A stretch of DNA of 22,818 nt, from IMG/VR virus record IMGVR_UViG_3300036652_001414, positions 1-22,818 of that record; one strand, written 5' to 3'. Below are positions 1 through 8,224 of this stretch, in pieces. The stretch is from a virus. A program made the translations under genes and the position numbers. The first letter of the stretch is position 1. Every line of letters begins with the position of its first letter. The notes below the pieces were generated by a model. The model saw only the letters and a program-made list of their open reading frames with translations. It did not search any database and was not told where the DNA came from.

Positions 1-2
1 AC

Positions 3-1874
3 ACGCTCGCGACCGACGTCACCGGTGGCAGCGGCGCCGCGAACGAGACGGACCAGGTCGCGCAGCAGCTCGACGCCATCGTGGACGCGCTTAGCACGGG
101 CGACGCCACCGCTGACGCGCTCATACAGGCCGCCGACAACAGCGTGGACTTGTTCCTCGCGATCCGCGGTGTGAAGGATCCGGACGAGGACATCACGGTC
201 GGTGACAGCCACGACGAACCGAAGGACCTCGCCGCCGCGTGCCAGGCTGCGCTCAAGGCGGCAACCACGTACGTCGGCGACAACGACGACCTCAACGAGG
301 CGCTCAAGCTGGCGGACCAGCTGGTGTCGCTCATCGGCGACGAGAAGGCGATGGTCGCCGCAGGTGCCACGGGCGACGACCCGTCCGTGCCTCCCGCGGC
401 CGAGACGGGCTTCGTCTCGTTCGACATGCCGATCATGGTCATCGAGGGCGTGGACACCGGTGACGGGCGGTTCATTGACCCGGGTATCCTCACGTGGCGC
501 GAGCTTCCTCAGCCGGTGATGGGTATCCTCAAGACCACTTATGGCCACGACGAGGCCGAGCTTGTGGGCCGCCTCGACTCCATCGAGCGGGTCGACATCT
601 CGGGTGACACGAACCCGAAGACCGGACAGCCGTATGGCGCGGGCGTCACCGCGCTGATGGGCAGCGGCGTCTTCACTGGGCTGGACAACGCGCAGCAGAT
701 CGCGGACCTCATCCGCGAGGGCTTCATCCGCGGCGTCTCGGTCGACCTCGGCGATGTCGAGTCCGTCATCGAGTTCGTCGACTCGAGCGGGAACGTCGTG
801 GAGGACGACGACTCGTGGCTGGACGACCTGCTGTTCTGGGCTGCCGAGGGCACGACGCTCGCCGACGACACTGAGGGTGACGACGGCGAGGACGAGCAGC
901 AGCTGCGGATGCGGGAGCGGATCACGGCGGCGCGCCTCATGGGCGTGACCATCTGCCCGTTCCCGGCGTTCGAGGGCGCCTTCATCAAGCTCGCCGACGG
1001 CAGCGAATCGCCTCGCGTGGCGCCTGACGGGGTCACGGCGTCGTCGGCCGTCCGAGTGCTGGACGAACCCTGGGAGCGCACATGCGCCGAGTGCGAGGGA
1101 GGACTCGTGGCCGCTACCGAAGCGCCGATGTACCCGCCGCGCGCGTGGTTCGAGGTACCGGAGCCCGATGAGCTAACGCCGATGACGATCACCGACGACG
1201 GTCGCGTCTTCGGCCACCTCGCCGGGTGGCAGTCCTGCCACACGGGCTTCTCGGGTAAGTGCGTCCTCGCGCCGCGTTCCCGCACTGACTACTCGCAGTT
1301 CCACCTGGGCGGCATCAAGACCGCCGAGGGCGAGGTCATCCCCGTGGGCCATATCACGATGGGCACGGGACACGCCGACATCTTCCTTGGTGAGCGCCCA
1401 GCGCTCGAGCACTACGATGACACGGGCACCGTCGTGGCGAGCGTCGTCGCCGTGGACGGCAAGCACGGCATCTGGCTGTCTGGGACGCTCGAGCCCGACG
1501 TCACGGAGGTCCAGGTGCGGCGGCTCAGGGGCGCGACGCTCTCGGGTGACTGGCGGCAGCACGGGCGCGGGCTGGAGCTCATCGCGGCTCTGGCCGTGAA
1601 CGCCCCCGGCTTCCAGGTGCCCAGGGCGCGGGTCGCGTCAGGCGCGCCGCAGGCACTGGTCGCCGCGGGCGTCGTGCGTACCCCAGCCGACGATGCACCG
1701 ACCACGGTCACGGACCCAGGCGTCGCCGCGTTCATGGACTACGTGCTGACGAAGGACGCGCGCAACATCCGGGACGGCGTGCGGACACGGCACGCGCAGG
1801 CTGCCCAGGTGGCGCTCGCCCGCGGCGAAGTCCTCGCGAACTCGCTTCGTGTGCGGATGCACAAGGGTTCATAG
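3..1874 (+). CDS. capsid maturation (prohead) protease, 5' end missing
   Basis: The reading frame is open from base 3 with no start signal. The GTG at 81 has no ribosome binding site and is an internal Val, so the gene begins upstream of the window. Numbering from that Val, a protease-like domain spans about 110-300. It carries a His in the context YGHDEAELVGRLD (H156) and a Ser in IRGVSVDLGD (S220), the arrangement expected of the His/Ser pair in HK97-type prohead proteases. A second region from about 360 to 520 contains GHLAGWQSCHTGFSGKC and LRGATLSGDWR, patterns I associate with actinophage capsid maturation proteases. The protein would cleave scaffold and capsid segments inside the prohead. 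The capsid gene directly downstream supports this. The role is inferred from motifs and context; catalysis is not shown. Confidence 0.8.
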   Translation, partial: TLATDVTGGSGAANETDQVAQQLDAIVDALSTGDATADALIQAADNSVDLFLAIRGVKDPDEDITVGDSHDEPKDLAAACQAALKAATTYVGDNDDLNEALKLADQLVSLIGDEKAMVAAGATGDDPSVPPAAETGFVSFDMPIMVIEGVDTGDGRFIDPGILTWRELPQPVMGILKTTYGHDEAELVGRLDSIERVDISGDTNPKTGQPYGAGVTALMGSGVFTGLDNAQQIADLIREGFIRGVSVDLGDVESVIEFVDSSGNVVEDDDSWLDDLLFWAAEGTTLADDTEGDDGEDEQQLRMRERITAARLMGVTICPFPAFEGAFIKLADGSESPRVAPDGVTASSAVRVLDEPWERTCAECEGGLVAATEAPMYPPRAWFEVPEPDELTPMTITDDGRVFGHLAGWQSCHTGFSGKCVLAPRSRTDYSQFHLGGIKTAEGEVIPVGHITMGTGHADIFLGERPALEHYDDTGTVVASVVAVDGKHGIWLSGTLEPDVTEVQVRRLRGATLSGDWRQHGRGLELIAALAVNAPGFQVPRARVASGAPQALVAAGVVRTPADDAPTTVTDPGVAAFMDYVLTKDARNIRDGVRTRHAQAAQVALARGEVLANSLRVRMHKGS

Positions 1875-2022
1875 TACAGTACGAATCACGAAAGATCGGC
1901 ACCGGTCCGCTTAGCGTCGACCGTAGTCCGGCCCGTAGGTCATAGACCTCCAGCCGCGCAGCCTCTCTGTGACACTCAGTCATTCACCACCCCGCAGGGT
2001 TCTCGCGACTTGGAGGCAACAG

Positions 2023-3693
2023 ATGGACCCCGAACTGCAGCAGAAGATCGACCGGATCGCCGAGCTCACAGACAGCGAGCTCACCGAGCTCGAGACCGCG
2101 CTGGTCGAGGAGTTCGACCGTGTGGACGGCGAGCCCAAGACCCCCGCGATCGTCCAGGTCATGCAGGACATCGCCACGGCGCACGACCAGATCGTCGCGG
2201 AGCAGACCACCCGCGCCGACACGGCGGCCGCCGCCGAGGCGACCGCGAACGACCTCCGCAGCCGGATGCACGTCGTGGACGAGGGCGGCGACGGCGAGGA
2301 AGGCGAGGACGAGGGCGAGGGCGAAGAGGGCGACGGTGCCCCGGCGCTCGCGGCCTCGACGGCCAAGCCACCGGCCCGCCCGTCCGCGGCGTCGTTCAAC
2401 TCACAGCCGCAGGGACGCCCCCGCGCCTCGACCGGTCCTCGCGCCTCCAGCCAGATCTTCGCCCAGATGCACGGCAAGAACGGGCGTCAGGCCGGTGAGG
2501 CGATCAAGGACCGGGACGAGCTCGCGCAGCTCATGACCCAGCGGATCGACTCGCTGGGCCGCGGCTCGGGTGAGCGCATGCTGGTCGCCTCGGTGCAGGT
2601 CGAGTACCCGGAGGAGCGCCGGCTGACCGGCGACCCCGTCCGGGACGCCGCCAAGATCTCGGCCGTCGTCGATCACCAGGCCCTCGTCGCCTCCGGTGGC
2701 GTGTGCAACCCCGTCGCGGTCGACTACTCGCTGTTCATCGCGTCGGCCGACGACGAGCCCATCGCCGCCGCCCTGCCGAACTTCCAGGCGAACCGCGGCG
2801 GCGTCCGGTTCATGTCGCCGCCCACGTTCGCCGGAGTCGGCTCGTCCGGCACGGCGGTCTGGACCGAGGCGACGGATGCCAACCCGGGAACGGCCACCAA
2901 GCCGGTCCAGACGATCTCGTGCGGCAACGAGGTCGAGGTGTTCGTGGACGCGATCCCGACCCGCATCAAGTTCGGCAACATGATGGCCCGGTTCTTCCCC
3001 GAGATGGTGGACGCCAACACCCAGCTCGCCGAGGCGAACGCCGCTCGGATCCGTGAGCTCTACCGGCTCAGCAAGATCTCGGCGTCGTCCACGGTGGTCT
3101 CGTCCGGGCAGCTGCTCGGCGCGGCCCGGGACATCCTGGCCACGTTGGACCAGGCCGCCGCGGCGTACTGCTACCGGTCGCGCATCAACCGTGCGACGTC
3201 CAATCTCCGGGCCCTCCTGCCGGACTGGGCGAAGGACATGTTCCGCGCCGACCTGGCCCGCACGTACTCCGCGGACCCGGACAACATCCTGGCCGTCTCG
3301 GACGCTGACATCGAGGGCTACTTCACGGCCCGCGGCGTCAACATCACGTGGTTCCTCGACGGGCAGGCCGCGGTCACCGGCGCCGGCGTGAACAGCGCTT
3401 TCCAGGGCTTCGGCGCGCAGGGCAACAACGCCACGCTCCTTGACTGGCCGCACAACCTGGTGTGGTGGCTGTTCGCGGAGGGTTCGTTCCAGCGTCTCGA
3501 CGGTGGACGGATGGACATCGGCGTCGTCCGCGACAGCACCCTCGACAGCACCAACGACTACGAGACGTTCATCGAGACGTTCGAGGGTGTCGCGTTCCGC
3601 GGGTTCGAGGCGCTGCAGGTAGTCTCGGCCGTCCGGCCGAACGGCGCCTATGCCGGGTCGGTCACCACCGCCACCTCGCCGAACGTCTACTGA
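2023..3693 (+). CDS. major capsid protein with N-terminal scaffold-like domain
   Basis: Start chosen at ATG 2023 because GGAGG lies at 2012-2016, six bases upstream; an in-frame ATG at 1969 has no ribosome binding site. The 556-residue product has a helical N-terminal part (about 1-82), a Glu/Gly/Asp-rich linker (86-105), a Pro/Ala/Ser linker (106-145) and a C-terminal body from about 180 that contains the likely HK97-fold shell domain. This layout fits capsid genes in which the scaffold (delta-like) region is fused to the shell protein and later removed by the protease encoded just upstream. No sequence motif alone proves the fold; position after the protease, size and layout carry the call. 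The 148 bases before it (1875-2022) hold no gene and no promoter I can defend. Confidence 0.85.
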   Translation: MDPELQQKIDRIAELTDSELTELETALVEEFDRVDGEPKTPAIVQVMQDIATAHDQIVAEQTTRADTAAAAEATANDLRSRMHVVDEGGDGEEGEDEGEGEEGDGAPALAASTAKPPARPSAASFNSQPQGRPRASTGPRASSQIFAQMHGKNGRQAGEAIKDRDELAQLMTQRIDSLGRGSGERMLVASVQVEYPEERRLTGDPVRDAAKISAVVDHQALVASGGVCNPVAVDYSLFIASADDEPIAAALPNFQANRGGVRFMSPPTFAGVGSSGTAVWTEATDANPGTATKPVQTISCGNEVEVFVDAIPTRIKFGNMMARFFPEMVDANTQLAEANAARIRELYRLSKISASSTVVSSGQLLGAARDILATLDQAAAAYCYRSRINRATSNLRALLPDWAKDMFRADLARTYSADPDNILAVSDADIEGYFTARGVNITWFLDGQAAVTGAGVNSAFQGFGAQGNNATLLDWPHNLVWWLFAEGSFQRLDGGRMDIGVVRDSTLDSTNDYETFIETFEGVAFRGFEALQVVSAVRPNGAYAGSVTTATSPNVY

Positions 3694-3699
3694 CGGGTT

Positions 3700-3740
3700 C
3701 CCGGCGTCCTCGCCTAACGCGCTCAGGCGAGGGCGCCGGG
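3700..3740 (+). terminator. strong hairpin just after the capsid gene
   Basis: Arms 3700-3715 and 3725-3740 form a 16-bp stem with one T-G wobble (3707/3733) and a 9-base loop. It begins seven bases after the capsid stop. No T-tract follows, so it may be an attenuator or an mRNA 3'-end stabiliser instead of a full terminator. The perfect Shine-Dalgarno of the next gene follows at 3758. Confidence 0.6.
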
Positions 3741-3772
3741 GTCACGACCTCGTTGAGAGGAGGTGAGCGCAA

Positions 3773-4663
3773 GTGGCAGGGTTCCACGTACCGGTATCAC
3801 CTCCGGGACTTCTCGAGCCGGTCATCTCGCTCCTGCACGCGGCGAACGACCCGCTGCAGGCCGGCGACGAGACCGACGGCCGGTGGGTCAACGGCATCAG
3901 CTTCCAGCCGCACGACAACAGCGCGCCGTGGGTGCGCGACTCGTGCGACGGCTCAGGGACCAACTCGCCGGGCTACACGCCCGGCCTGGTGGACTGGCAG
4001 GCGTACGTCATCGGGGTGGACGACACGTGCTCCGCGATGGGCTACCAGGGGCACCAGTTCAAGGACCGCCTCGACATGCGCCTGAAGGTCGGGCGCCACA
4101 AGGCGGTCGAGACCGAGTTCTGGGGCGGCGCGCTCGCGTCGGCAGAGAGCTACCCGAACGCGTGGCTCACCAAGATCGGCGTCACGAACCTCTCGCCCAC
4201 CGGCAGCGCACCCACCGTGCACCGCGCGTTCGAGATCCTCGAGCAGGGACTGGCCGACTGCGGCCTCGGTGGACGCGGCATGATCCACTGCAGGCCGGAG
4301 GCACTCCCGTACCTGACCACGATCCGCCGGGTGGGCAACCTCATCCTCACGGCGCGCGACACGATCGTCGTCGCCGGCACCGGGTACCCCAACACCGGGC
4401 CAGGCGGCAGCGCACCGGCGGCGGGCAACACCTGGCTGTTCGCGACCGGGATGGTGGACGTCCGGCTCGACAGCAAGAACGTCAACTACTACACGGTCGA
4501 CCCGCTCGGCCGCACCGCTGAGACGAGTGGGTTCACCGACGACGAGATCGTGATGAACATGAACCGCAGCACGAACACGATCACGACACGCGCCGAGATG
4601 TTCGCGCTCGCGTCGTGGGACGAGCAGTGCTGGCTCGCGTGCAACGCGGTGCTCGACTCGTAG
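3773..4663 (+). CDS. probable second capsid/minor head protein
   Basis: GTG start at 3773, preceded by an ideal Shine-Dalgarno AGGAGGTGA (3758-3766). The product is 296 residues, with no signal peptide or membrane segment. Its C-terminal half contains HRAFEILEQGLADCGLGGRG, ALPYLTTIRRVGNLILTARD and a Gly/Pro/Ala loop, followed by a beta-rich region with TWLFATGMVDVRL. It sits between the major capsid gene and the tail tube candidate, so a head role is likely (minor capsid, decoration, or a second HK97-fold shell subunit). I do not recognise a named family with certainty. The gene is certain from codon bias and its start signal; the function is inferred from position and general character. Confidence 0.6.
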   Translation: MAGFHVPVSPPGLLEPVISLLHAANDPLQAGDETDGRWVNGISFQPHDNSAPWVRDSCDGSGTNSPGYTPGLVDWQAYVIGVDDTCSAMGYQGHQFKDRLDMRLKVGRHKAVETEFWGGALASAESYPNAWLTKIGVTNLSPTGSAPTVHRAFEILEQGLADCGLGGRGMIHCRPEALPYLTTIRRVGNLILTARDTIVVAGTGYPNTGPGGSAPAAGNTWLFATGMVDVRLDSKNVNYYTVDPLGRTAETSGFTDDEIVMNMNRSTNTITTRAEMFALASWDEQCWLACNAVLDS

Positions 4664-4712
4664 GCCGATAAGCAAACAGCAGTACGCACACCCACAGGAA
4701 AGGAAGACACCC

Positions 4713-5360
4713 ATGGCGAACCAGAACGGTGGGTCACTGCACTGCGTGGCCATCCGCGTGACGGCGCTCAAGTCGGACGGCTCGCACGCGAACCAGCCGA
4801 TGTACGTGACCGACAACCTGGTCAAGATCGACTTCAACCCGGAGCTTGAGGCCGGGCAGGAAGTCGCGGACAAGAACGCCGCCGGTATCGTGTACGTCTC
4901 GTACCGCCTGCAGGACGTCATCAAGCGGTACACGGTCAACCTCGAGACGGTCACGAACGACCCGGAGCTCGAGGTCATCCTCACGGGTGGCACCACGTAC
5001 ACGTCGGGTGGCTCCGGCTCCGTGAACGTGAAGGGCTACCAGTACGGCGCCCTCGGGCAGTTCACGTCGCCGTACGGCGTCTCGGTCGAGGCGTGGACGC
5101 ACAACATCGTCGCCGGCGTGATCAACCCGACCCAGCCGTACCAGCGCTGGGTGTTGCCTCGGCTGTACCTGGTCAAGGGCAACCGGACCATCGACATCAA
5201 CCGGCTCGCGTCGCCCTTCAGCGGGTTCGCGACCGAGAACCCCAACTGGGGCGCGGGTCCCGCGGGCGACTTCCCCTTCGACAGCACGAAGGCTGTCCAG
5301 TGGATGTACGACACGGCCTACCCGACGCCGCAGATCGGCACCCAGACCACCACCCAGTAG
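4713..5360 (+). CDS. probable major tail (tube) protein
   Basis: ATG at 4713 preceded by a purine-rich GGAAAGGAAG at about 4697-4706. The 215-residue protein has a beta-rich composition. It has an N-terminal half around MYVTDNLVKIDFNPELEAGQ and a Gly/Ser turn (TSGGSGSVNVKGY), followed by an aromatic-rich segment (about 120-160) and a flexible Thr/Gln-rich C-terminus. Size and character fit siphovirus tail tube proteins, and no other candidate exists between the connector genes and the tape measure gene, where the tube gene usually lies. Its place directly after head genes is unusual. A head decoration protein is the main alternative. Confidence 0.55.
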   Translation: MANQNGGSLHCVAIRVTALKSDGSHANQPMYVTDNLVKIDFNPELEAGQEVADKNAAGIVYVSYRLQDVIKRYTVNLETVTNDPELEVILTGGTTYTSGGSGSVNVKGYQYGALGQFTSPYGVSVEAWTHNIVAGVINPTQPYQRWVLPRLYLVKGNRTIDINRLASPFSGFATENPNWGAGPAGDFPFDSTKAVQWMYDTAYPTPQIGTQTTTQ

Positions 5361-5406
5361 CAGACGGTAGTCGCGGTGCCCGTGGTCCAGAGATAGGAGG
5401 CGTGAG

Positions 5407-6249
5407 GTGACGACACCGACCACGTCCCCCGGCGTATGCGCCATCTGGACCACGAGCGCCGCGGTCACCGGCTCGTTCCCGGACATCCAGACCGCGATCA
5501 CCGCGGGCACGCTCACCGCAGCGGCGGTCGACCTCGCGTGCGCCCAGGCGAGTGACATCCTCTTCAGCTTGTCTGGCCGGCAGTTCCAGGGCGTGTGCGA
5601 GCGCACGTTCCGCCCGAGCGCCCGACCCATCACGTGGACCACCGCGGACTGGGCTCGGTACTTCGAGCAGCTCACCGGGAACTTCTACGCCGCATCCTGG
5701 GGGACGTGCATGGGCGGCGCGCACGACTTATGCCGTCAGCCACCGCAGGTAGACCTGGGCGTGTCACTGCTGCGGGCGGTGAACCTCGTCAAGATCGACG
5801 GTACGGTGATCCCGTCCACCGAGTACCGCATCGACGAGGGCCGCTGGCTCGTCCGCACGCGTCCCAACGTGAACTTCCAGCCGACGGCGCGGTGGGGCTG
5901 GCCGATCTGCCAGGACCTGTCCCTGCCGGACAGCGAGCCGGGCACGTTCTCAGTCGACGCGATGTACGGCATGGACCCGCCTTCCAGCGGCGTCGCCGCC
6001 GCGGAGGCTCTCGCGGCCGAGCTCGCGCGAGCACACGCCAACATCCCGAACCGGCTGCCGACACGCCTCACGAGCATCACGAGGCAGGGCGTGACGATGG
6101 CGGTCGTCGACCCGATGCAGTACCTCGACAAGGGCCTCACCGGTGTGTATGAGGCGGACGTCTTCATCCGTGCCTATAACCCAGACGGGCAGCGGCGGAG
6201 GCCTAAGGTTTACTCACCCGATCTCGGGTACACTAGGGCCCAGGGATAG
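5407..6249 (+). CDS. head-to-tail adaptor/connector protein
   Basis: GTG start at 5407 with AGGAGG at 5395-5400, six bases upstream. The 280-residue protein opens with a helical segment (about 22-60, AAAVDLACAQASDILFSLSG), as in gp6/gp15-like adaptors in which a helical bundle binds the portal ring. A long insertion with several Trp and Cys residues follows. The C-terminal part contains a helical Ala/Glu-rich stretch and a TRLTSITRQGVTM segment like those of actinophage adaptors. It is the first gene after the head and tube proteins and precedes terminator- and completion-like genes, the usual connector order. Function is inferred from context and helix layout. Confidence 0.65.
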   Translation: MTTPTTSPGVCAIWTTSAAVTGSFPDIQTAITAGTLTAAAVDLACAQASDILFSLSGRQFQGVCERTFRPSARPITWTTADWARYFEQLTGNFYAASWGTCMGGAHDLCRQPPQVDLGVSLLRAVNLVKIDGTVIPSTEYRIDEGRWLVRTRPNVNFQPTARWGWPICQDLSLPDSEPGTFSVDAMYGMDPPSSGVAAAEALAAELARAHANIPNRLPTRLTSITRQGVTMAVVDPMQYLDKGLTGVYEADVFIRAYNPDGQRRRPKVYSPDLGYTRAQG

Positions 6250-6253
6250 GACG
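6240..6253 (+). repeat. 14-base repeat copy 1 (GGGATAGGA box)
   Basis: CCAGGGATAGGACG occurs here and again at 12545-12558. This copy spans the stop codon of the adaptor gene and lies 31 bases before the next start (6285). The two copies are read in different frames, so protein conservation does not explain the identity. Confidence 0.6.
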
Positions 6254-6284
6254 CGCGTTCCGTCTCCGTTGGGAGAAGGTACCT

Positions 6285-6569
6285 GTGACTGGGTTCGATG
6301 AGGCTCGCTGGCGCCGGGTGGGCGCGACTGATGCACAGCTCGAGACGCTCCGCGACACGTACGTCCGCATGAGCGACGGCGCCCGTGACGAGTTCGACCG
6401 CAGGGTGGCCTCCGTCTCGGACGGCGACCTCGCGCTCGCGCTGCCTCCGGTCGAGGGCGTGAGCGTCCCTGAGGCGGTCGAGCCAGCTACGCCTAGCGGT
6501 TACACGACCGAGGTCGCGCCGACGCCTGACGATGACGACGCCACGGCTGGCACGGGTGTCGAGGCGTAG
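6285..6569 (+). CDS. small hypothetical connector-region protein
   Basis: GTG start at 6285 with GGGAG at 6271-6275. The 94-residue acidic protein has a helical N-terminal half (DEARWRRVGATDAQLETLRD, then SDGARDEFDRRVAS) and a disordered Pro/Thr/Asp-rich tail with a run of Asp residues (about 79-83). It lies between the adaptor and the tail terminator candidate, two bases before the next start, so it is probably co-translated with the connector set. I recognise no family. It could be a small head-tail joining factor, but nothing in the sequence proves that. Confidence 0.75.
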   Translation: MTGFDEARWRRVGATDAQLETLRDTYVRMSDGARDEFDRRVASVSDGDLALALPPVEGVSVPEAVEPATPSGYTTEVAPTPDDDDATAGTGVEA

Positions 6570-6571
6570 TC

Positions 6572-7063
6572 GTGCGCGACCCATTCCAGCTGTGCCAGAC
6601 GCTGCTCACGCAGGTGACGACCCGGATGACCGCCTACGGGTCGACGTTGCCGACGGTGCAGTACGTGGCGCCTGGCCAGACGGTGGCGTACGACGGGGAG
6701 CAGGTGACGACGAACGTACTCCGTGTGTTCGCCGGGCGCCCTGGCGCCGAGGATCCGGTTGAGTACTCGTCGGGCTTCATCTACATGAGTGTGGAGATGA
6801 TGGTCGTCATCGTCCGCGAGACGCCGATGCTCGAGGACGGCGTCGGCGGTGCCGCGGTGATCCCAAACCCGACGGCCATCCAGGCGAACGCGCAGCTGAT
6901 GCTGCAGGACGCGCAGAACCTCGTGCAGTCGCTCATCGACATCGTCGAGCAGAAGGCGCTCGGGAACTACGGGATGCCGGTGACGATCGGCCCAGTCACC
7001 ACGGTCGGACCTGAGGGAGGTGTGGTCGCGGTGACCGGGACACTGACGATGCCGCTGCTGTGA
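6572..7063 (+). CDS. probable tail terminator/head-tail stopper
   Basis: GTG start at 6572, two bases after the previous stop, with only a weak GAGG upstream; translational coupling is likely. The 163 residues match the usual size of tail terminators. There is an N-terminal helix (DPFQLCQTLLTQVTTRMTAY), then beta strands (FIYMSVEMMVVIVRETP), a central long helix (IQANAQLMLQDAQNLVQSLI) and final strands ending in VTGTLTMPLL. The alpha/beta layout and the position just before a gp10-like gene support a terminator or stopper role. Its stop overlaps the next GTG by four bases (GTGA at 7060-7063). Confidence 0.55.
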   Translation: MRDPFQLCQTLLTQVTTRMTAYGSTLPTVQYVAPGQTVAYDGEQVTTNVLRVFAGRPGAEDPVEYSSGFIYMSVEMMVVIVRETPMLEDGVGGAAVIPNPTAIQANAQLMLQDAQNLVQSLIDIVEQKALGNYGMPVTIGPVTTVGPEGGVVAVTGTLTMPLL

Positions 7064-7521
7064 CCGCGTTCGCGCTCAACAACTCGGCGGCCAACCCAGT
7101 CGTGGTGCTCAACGCCGTCGAGGTGTCCAAGATCCTGCGCGGCCCGACGGGTATGGTCATGCGCGACCTGATCAAGCGCGCCGAGCGGGTGCAGCTCGCC
7201 GCGCAACGGCAGATCCCGCTCGGGCACATCCACGCTGGACCAACACAGTACAGCAAGGGCGTGGGCAACCTGCGGTACTCGCTGCGGAAGCGCATCGTAC
7301 CCGGTGGCTCGAGCGGCTCGCCGACGGTGCTGGTCGGCACCGACGTGCCGTACGCGATCTTCGTGCACCAGGGCACACGCCCGCACATCATCCGGCCACG
7401 GACCAAGAAGGTGCTGGTGTTCTACATCGGGTCACAGAAGATCGTGGCGCGCACGGTGCATCACCCGGGCACGAAGCCCAACCGATTCCTCACGGACAAC
7501 CTCAAGTACGCCATCATCTAG
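7060..7521 (+). CDS. HK97 gp10-like tail completion protein
   Basis: GTG start at 7060 overlaps the upstream stop in GTGA. The 153-residue protein carries the pattern typical of the HK97 gp10 family: an N-terminal helix that follows KILRGPTGMVMRDLIKRA, a small strand region with a Gly/Ser turn, VPYAIFVHQGTRPHIIRPR near 106-124, and a closing VHHPGTKPNRFLTDNL near 133-148. The YA..VH.GTRPH and HPGTKPN..L motifs are characteristic. The family joins the tail to the head or caps the tail tube. Position directly before the chaperones agrees. Confidence 0.8.
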   Translation: MTAFALNNSAANPVVVLNAVEVSKILRGPTGMVMRDLIKRAERVQLAAQRQIPLGHIHAGPTQYSKGVGNLRYSLRKRIVPGGSSGSPTVLVGTDVPYAIFVHQGTRPHIIRPRTKKVLVFYIGSQKIVARTVHHPGTKPNRFLTDNLKYAII

Positions 7522-7540
7522 GACAGGGAGCGCACACAGG

Positions 7541-7891
7541 ATGGGTAAGTCCTTCAAGATCAAGCGGTCTGACGAGCCGCCGGTCGAGTTCAACATCGAG
7601 CTCGAGCAGACGGACGGCACCAGCGTCACCGAGACGTTCCACGCCCGGCCGCGCATCCCGGGCAGTCTCATGCTGGACCTGGTCGCGTCGGGCAACCTCG
7701 AGTCGTCGTACCAGGCCGCGGCGCTGCGTCAGTTCTTCGAGCGCGCCATCGTCGCCGACGACCGCGAGCGGTTCATCAAGACGCTGGACACGGCGGAGCC
7801 CGCCATCGAGCTCCCCGAGTTGTCCAACATCGCCAACTGGATGATCGAGCAGTACGGCGACCGCCCTACTTTGAGTGCCGTGCCGTCATAG
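7541..7891 (+). CDS. tail assembly chaperone (upstream frame, G-like)
   Basis: Start chosen at ATG 7541, which follows AGGGAG at 7525-7530; the same frame stays open upstream into the previous gene but without a start signal. The 116-residue product has an N-terminal beta region (FKIKRSDEPPVEFNIELEQ, then VTETFHARPRIPG) and helices with a FFERAIVADDRERFIKTLD segment, typical of actinophage G-type chaperones that coat the tape measure protein during tail assembly. A second open frame follows in the -1 register and runs up to the tape measure gene, as expected for a G/GT pair. Confidence 0.82.
   Translation: MGKSFKIKRSDEPPVEFNIELEQTDGTSVTETFHARPRIPGSLMLDLVASGNLESSYQAAALRQFFERAIVADDRERFIKTLDTAEPAIELPELSNIANWMIEQYGDRPTLSAVPS
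7861..7873 (+). other. probable -1 programmed frameshift region
   Basis: Third-position G/C preference switches from the chaperone frame to the -1 frame at about 7861, before the upstream stop at 7889-7891. The -1 frame is then open to 8211. A tRNA on CCT (7865-7867) could re-pair on CCC (7864-7866), which gives a junction ...DRP-YFEC.... No classical X XXY YYZ heptamer is present here, so the exact slip site is uncertain. Confidence 0.55.
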
Positions 7892-7935
7892 GCCTGGCAC
7901 TCGGATCCTGGGAAGACGTCGAGGGGAGGTTGGTC

Positions 7936-8211
7936 GTGGCCGGTGTGGACCTCGACGTCATCGACGCGGGTGTGATGCTCAGCGTGTTCACGACCCTTGC
8001 CGTGGACGACATGGTTTACTCGGAGGTGTCCCGACGGAAGGCGCGCGACCACATCGAGAACGTCATCTCGGACAGCGCGATCACCGCCGAGTTTCTTGAA
8101 CGGCAGAGGAACAAGAACCGCGAGACGTGGGGCGCCACACCACAGCACCAGACGGGACACCAGAACGCGATGAACCTCGTGGGTGGCCCAGCACAGCCCG
8201 TGCAGCGATGA
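7936..8211 (+). CDS. tail assembly chaperone (downstream, T-like frame)
   Basis: This frame lies in the -1 register to the chaperone above and ends 13 bases before the tape measure start. Coding bias in it begins at about 7861, which favours expression as a G-T fusion of about 223 residues through frameshifting. A separate start is also possible: GTG at 7936 follows GGAGG (7925-7929) by six bases. The sequence is helical and hydrophobic at first (VDLDVIDAGVMLSVFTTLAV), then charged (RRKARDHIENVI), with a polar tail. T domains normally recruit tail tube subunits to the chaperone-tape measure complex. The identification rests on position and frame relation, not on a motif. Confidence 0.7.
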   Translation: MAGVDLDVIDAGVMLSVFTTLAVDDMVYSEVSRRKARDHIENVISDSAITAEFLERQRNKNRETWGATPQHQTGHQNAMNLVGGPAQPVQR

Positions 8212-8224
8212 GAGGGGGTGGGTC

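Noticed and set aside
81-83. GTG as start of the maturation protease.
   Set aside because: No ribosome binding site and the frame reads sensibly back to base 3; it is an internal codon of a truncated gene.
1875-2022. Non-coding gap before the capsid gene searched for a promoter.
   Set aside because: Only a short GGTC-ATA-GACC inverted repeat and no convincing -35/-10 pair.
2401-3453. 350-codon antisense frame over the capsid gene.
   Set aside because: Arg/Gly/Val-rich shadow composition and no ribosome binding site.
3953-5002. 349-codon antisense frame over two structural genes.
   Set aside because: Spans two well-supported + strand genes and their junction; shadow composition.
6210-6237. 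Possible promoter TTTACT ... TACACT before the small connector gene.
   Set aside because: The spacing between the hexamers is only about 14 bases and the region codes for the end of the adaptor.
7657-7663. CCCGGGC in frame as C CCG GGC, a formal slippery heptamer in the chaperone gene.
   Set aside because: A slip here would replace most of the chaperone with an out-of-frame segment that lacks coding bias; the bias change occurs near 7861.
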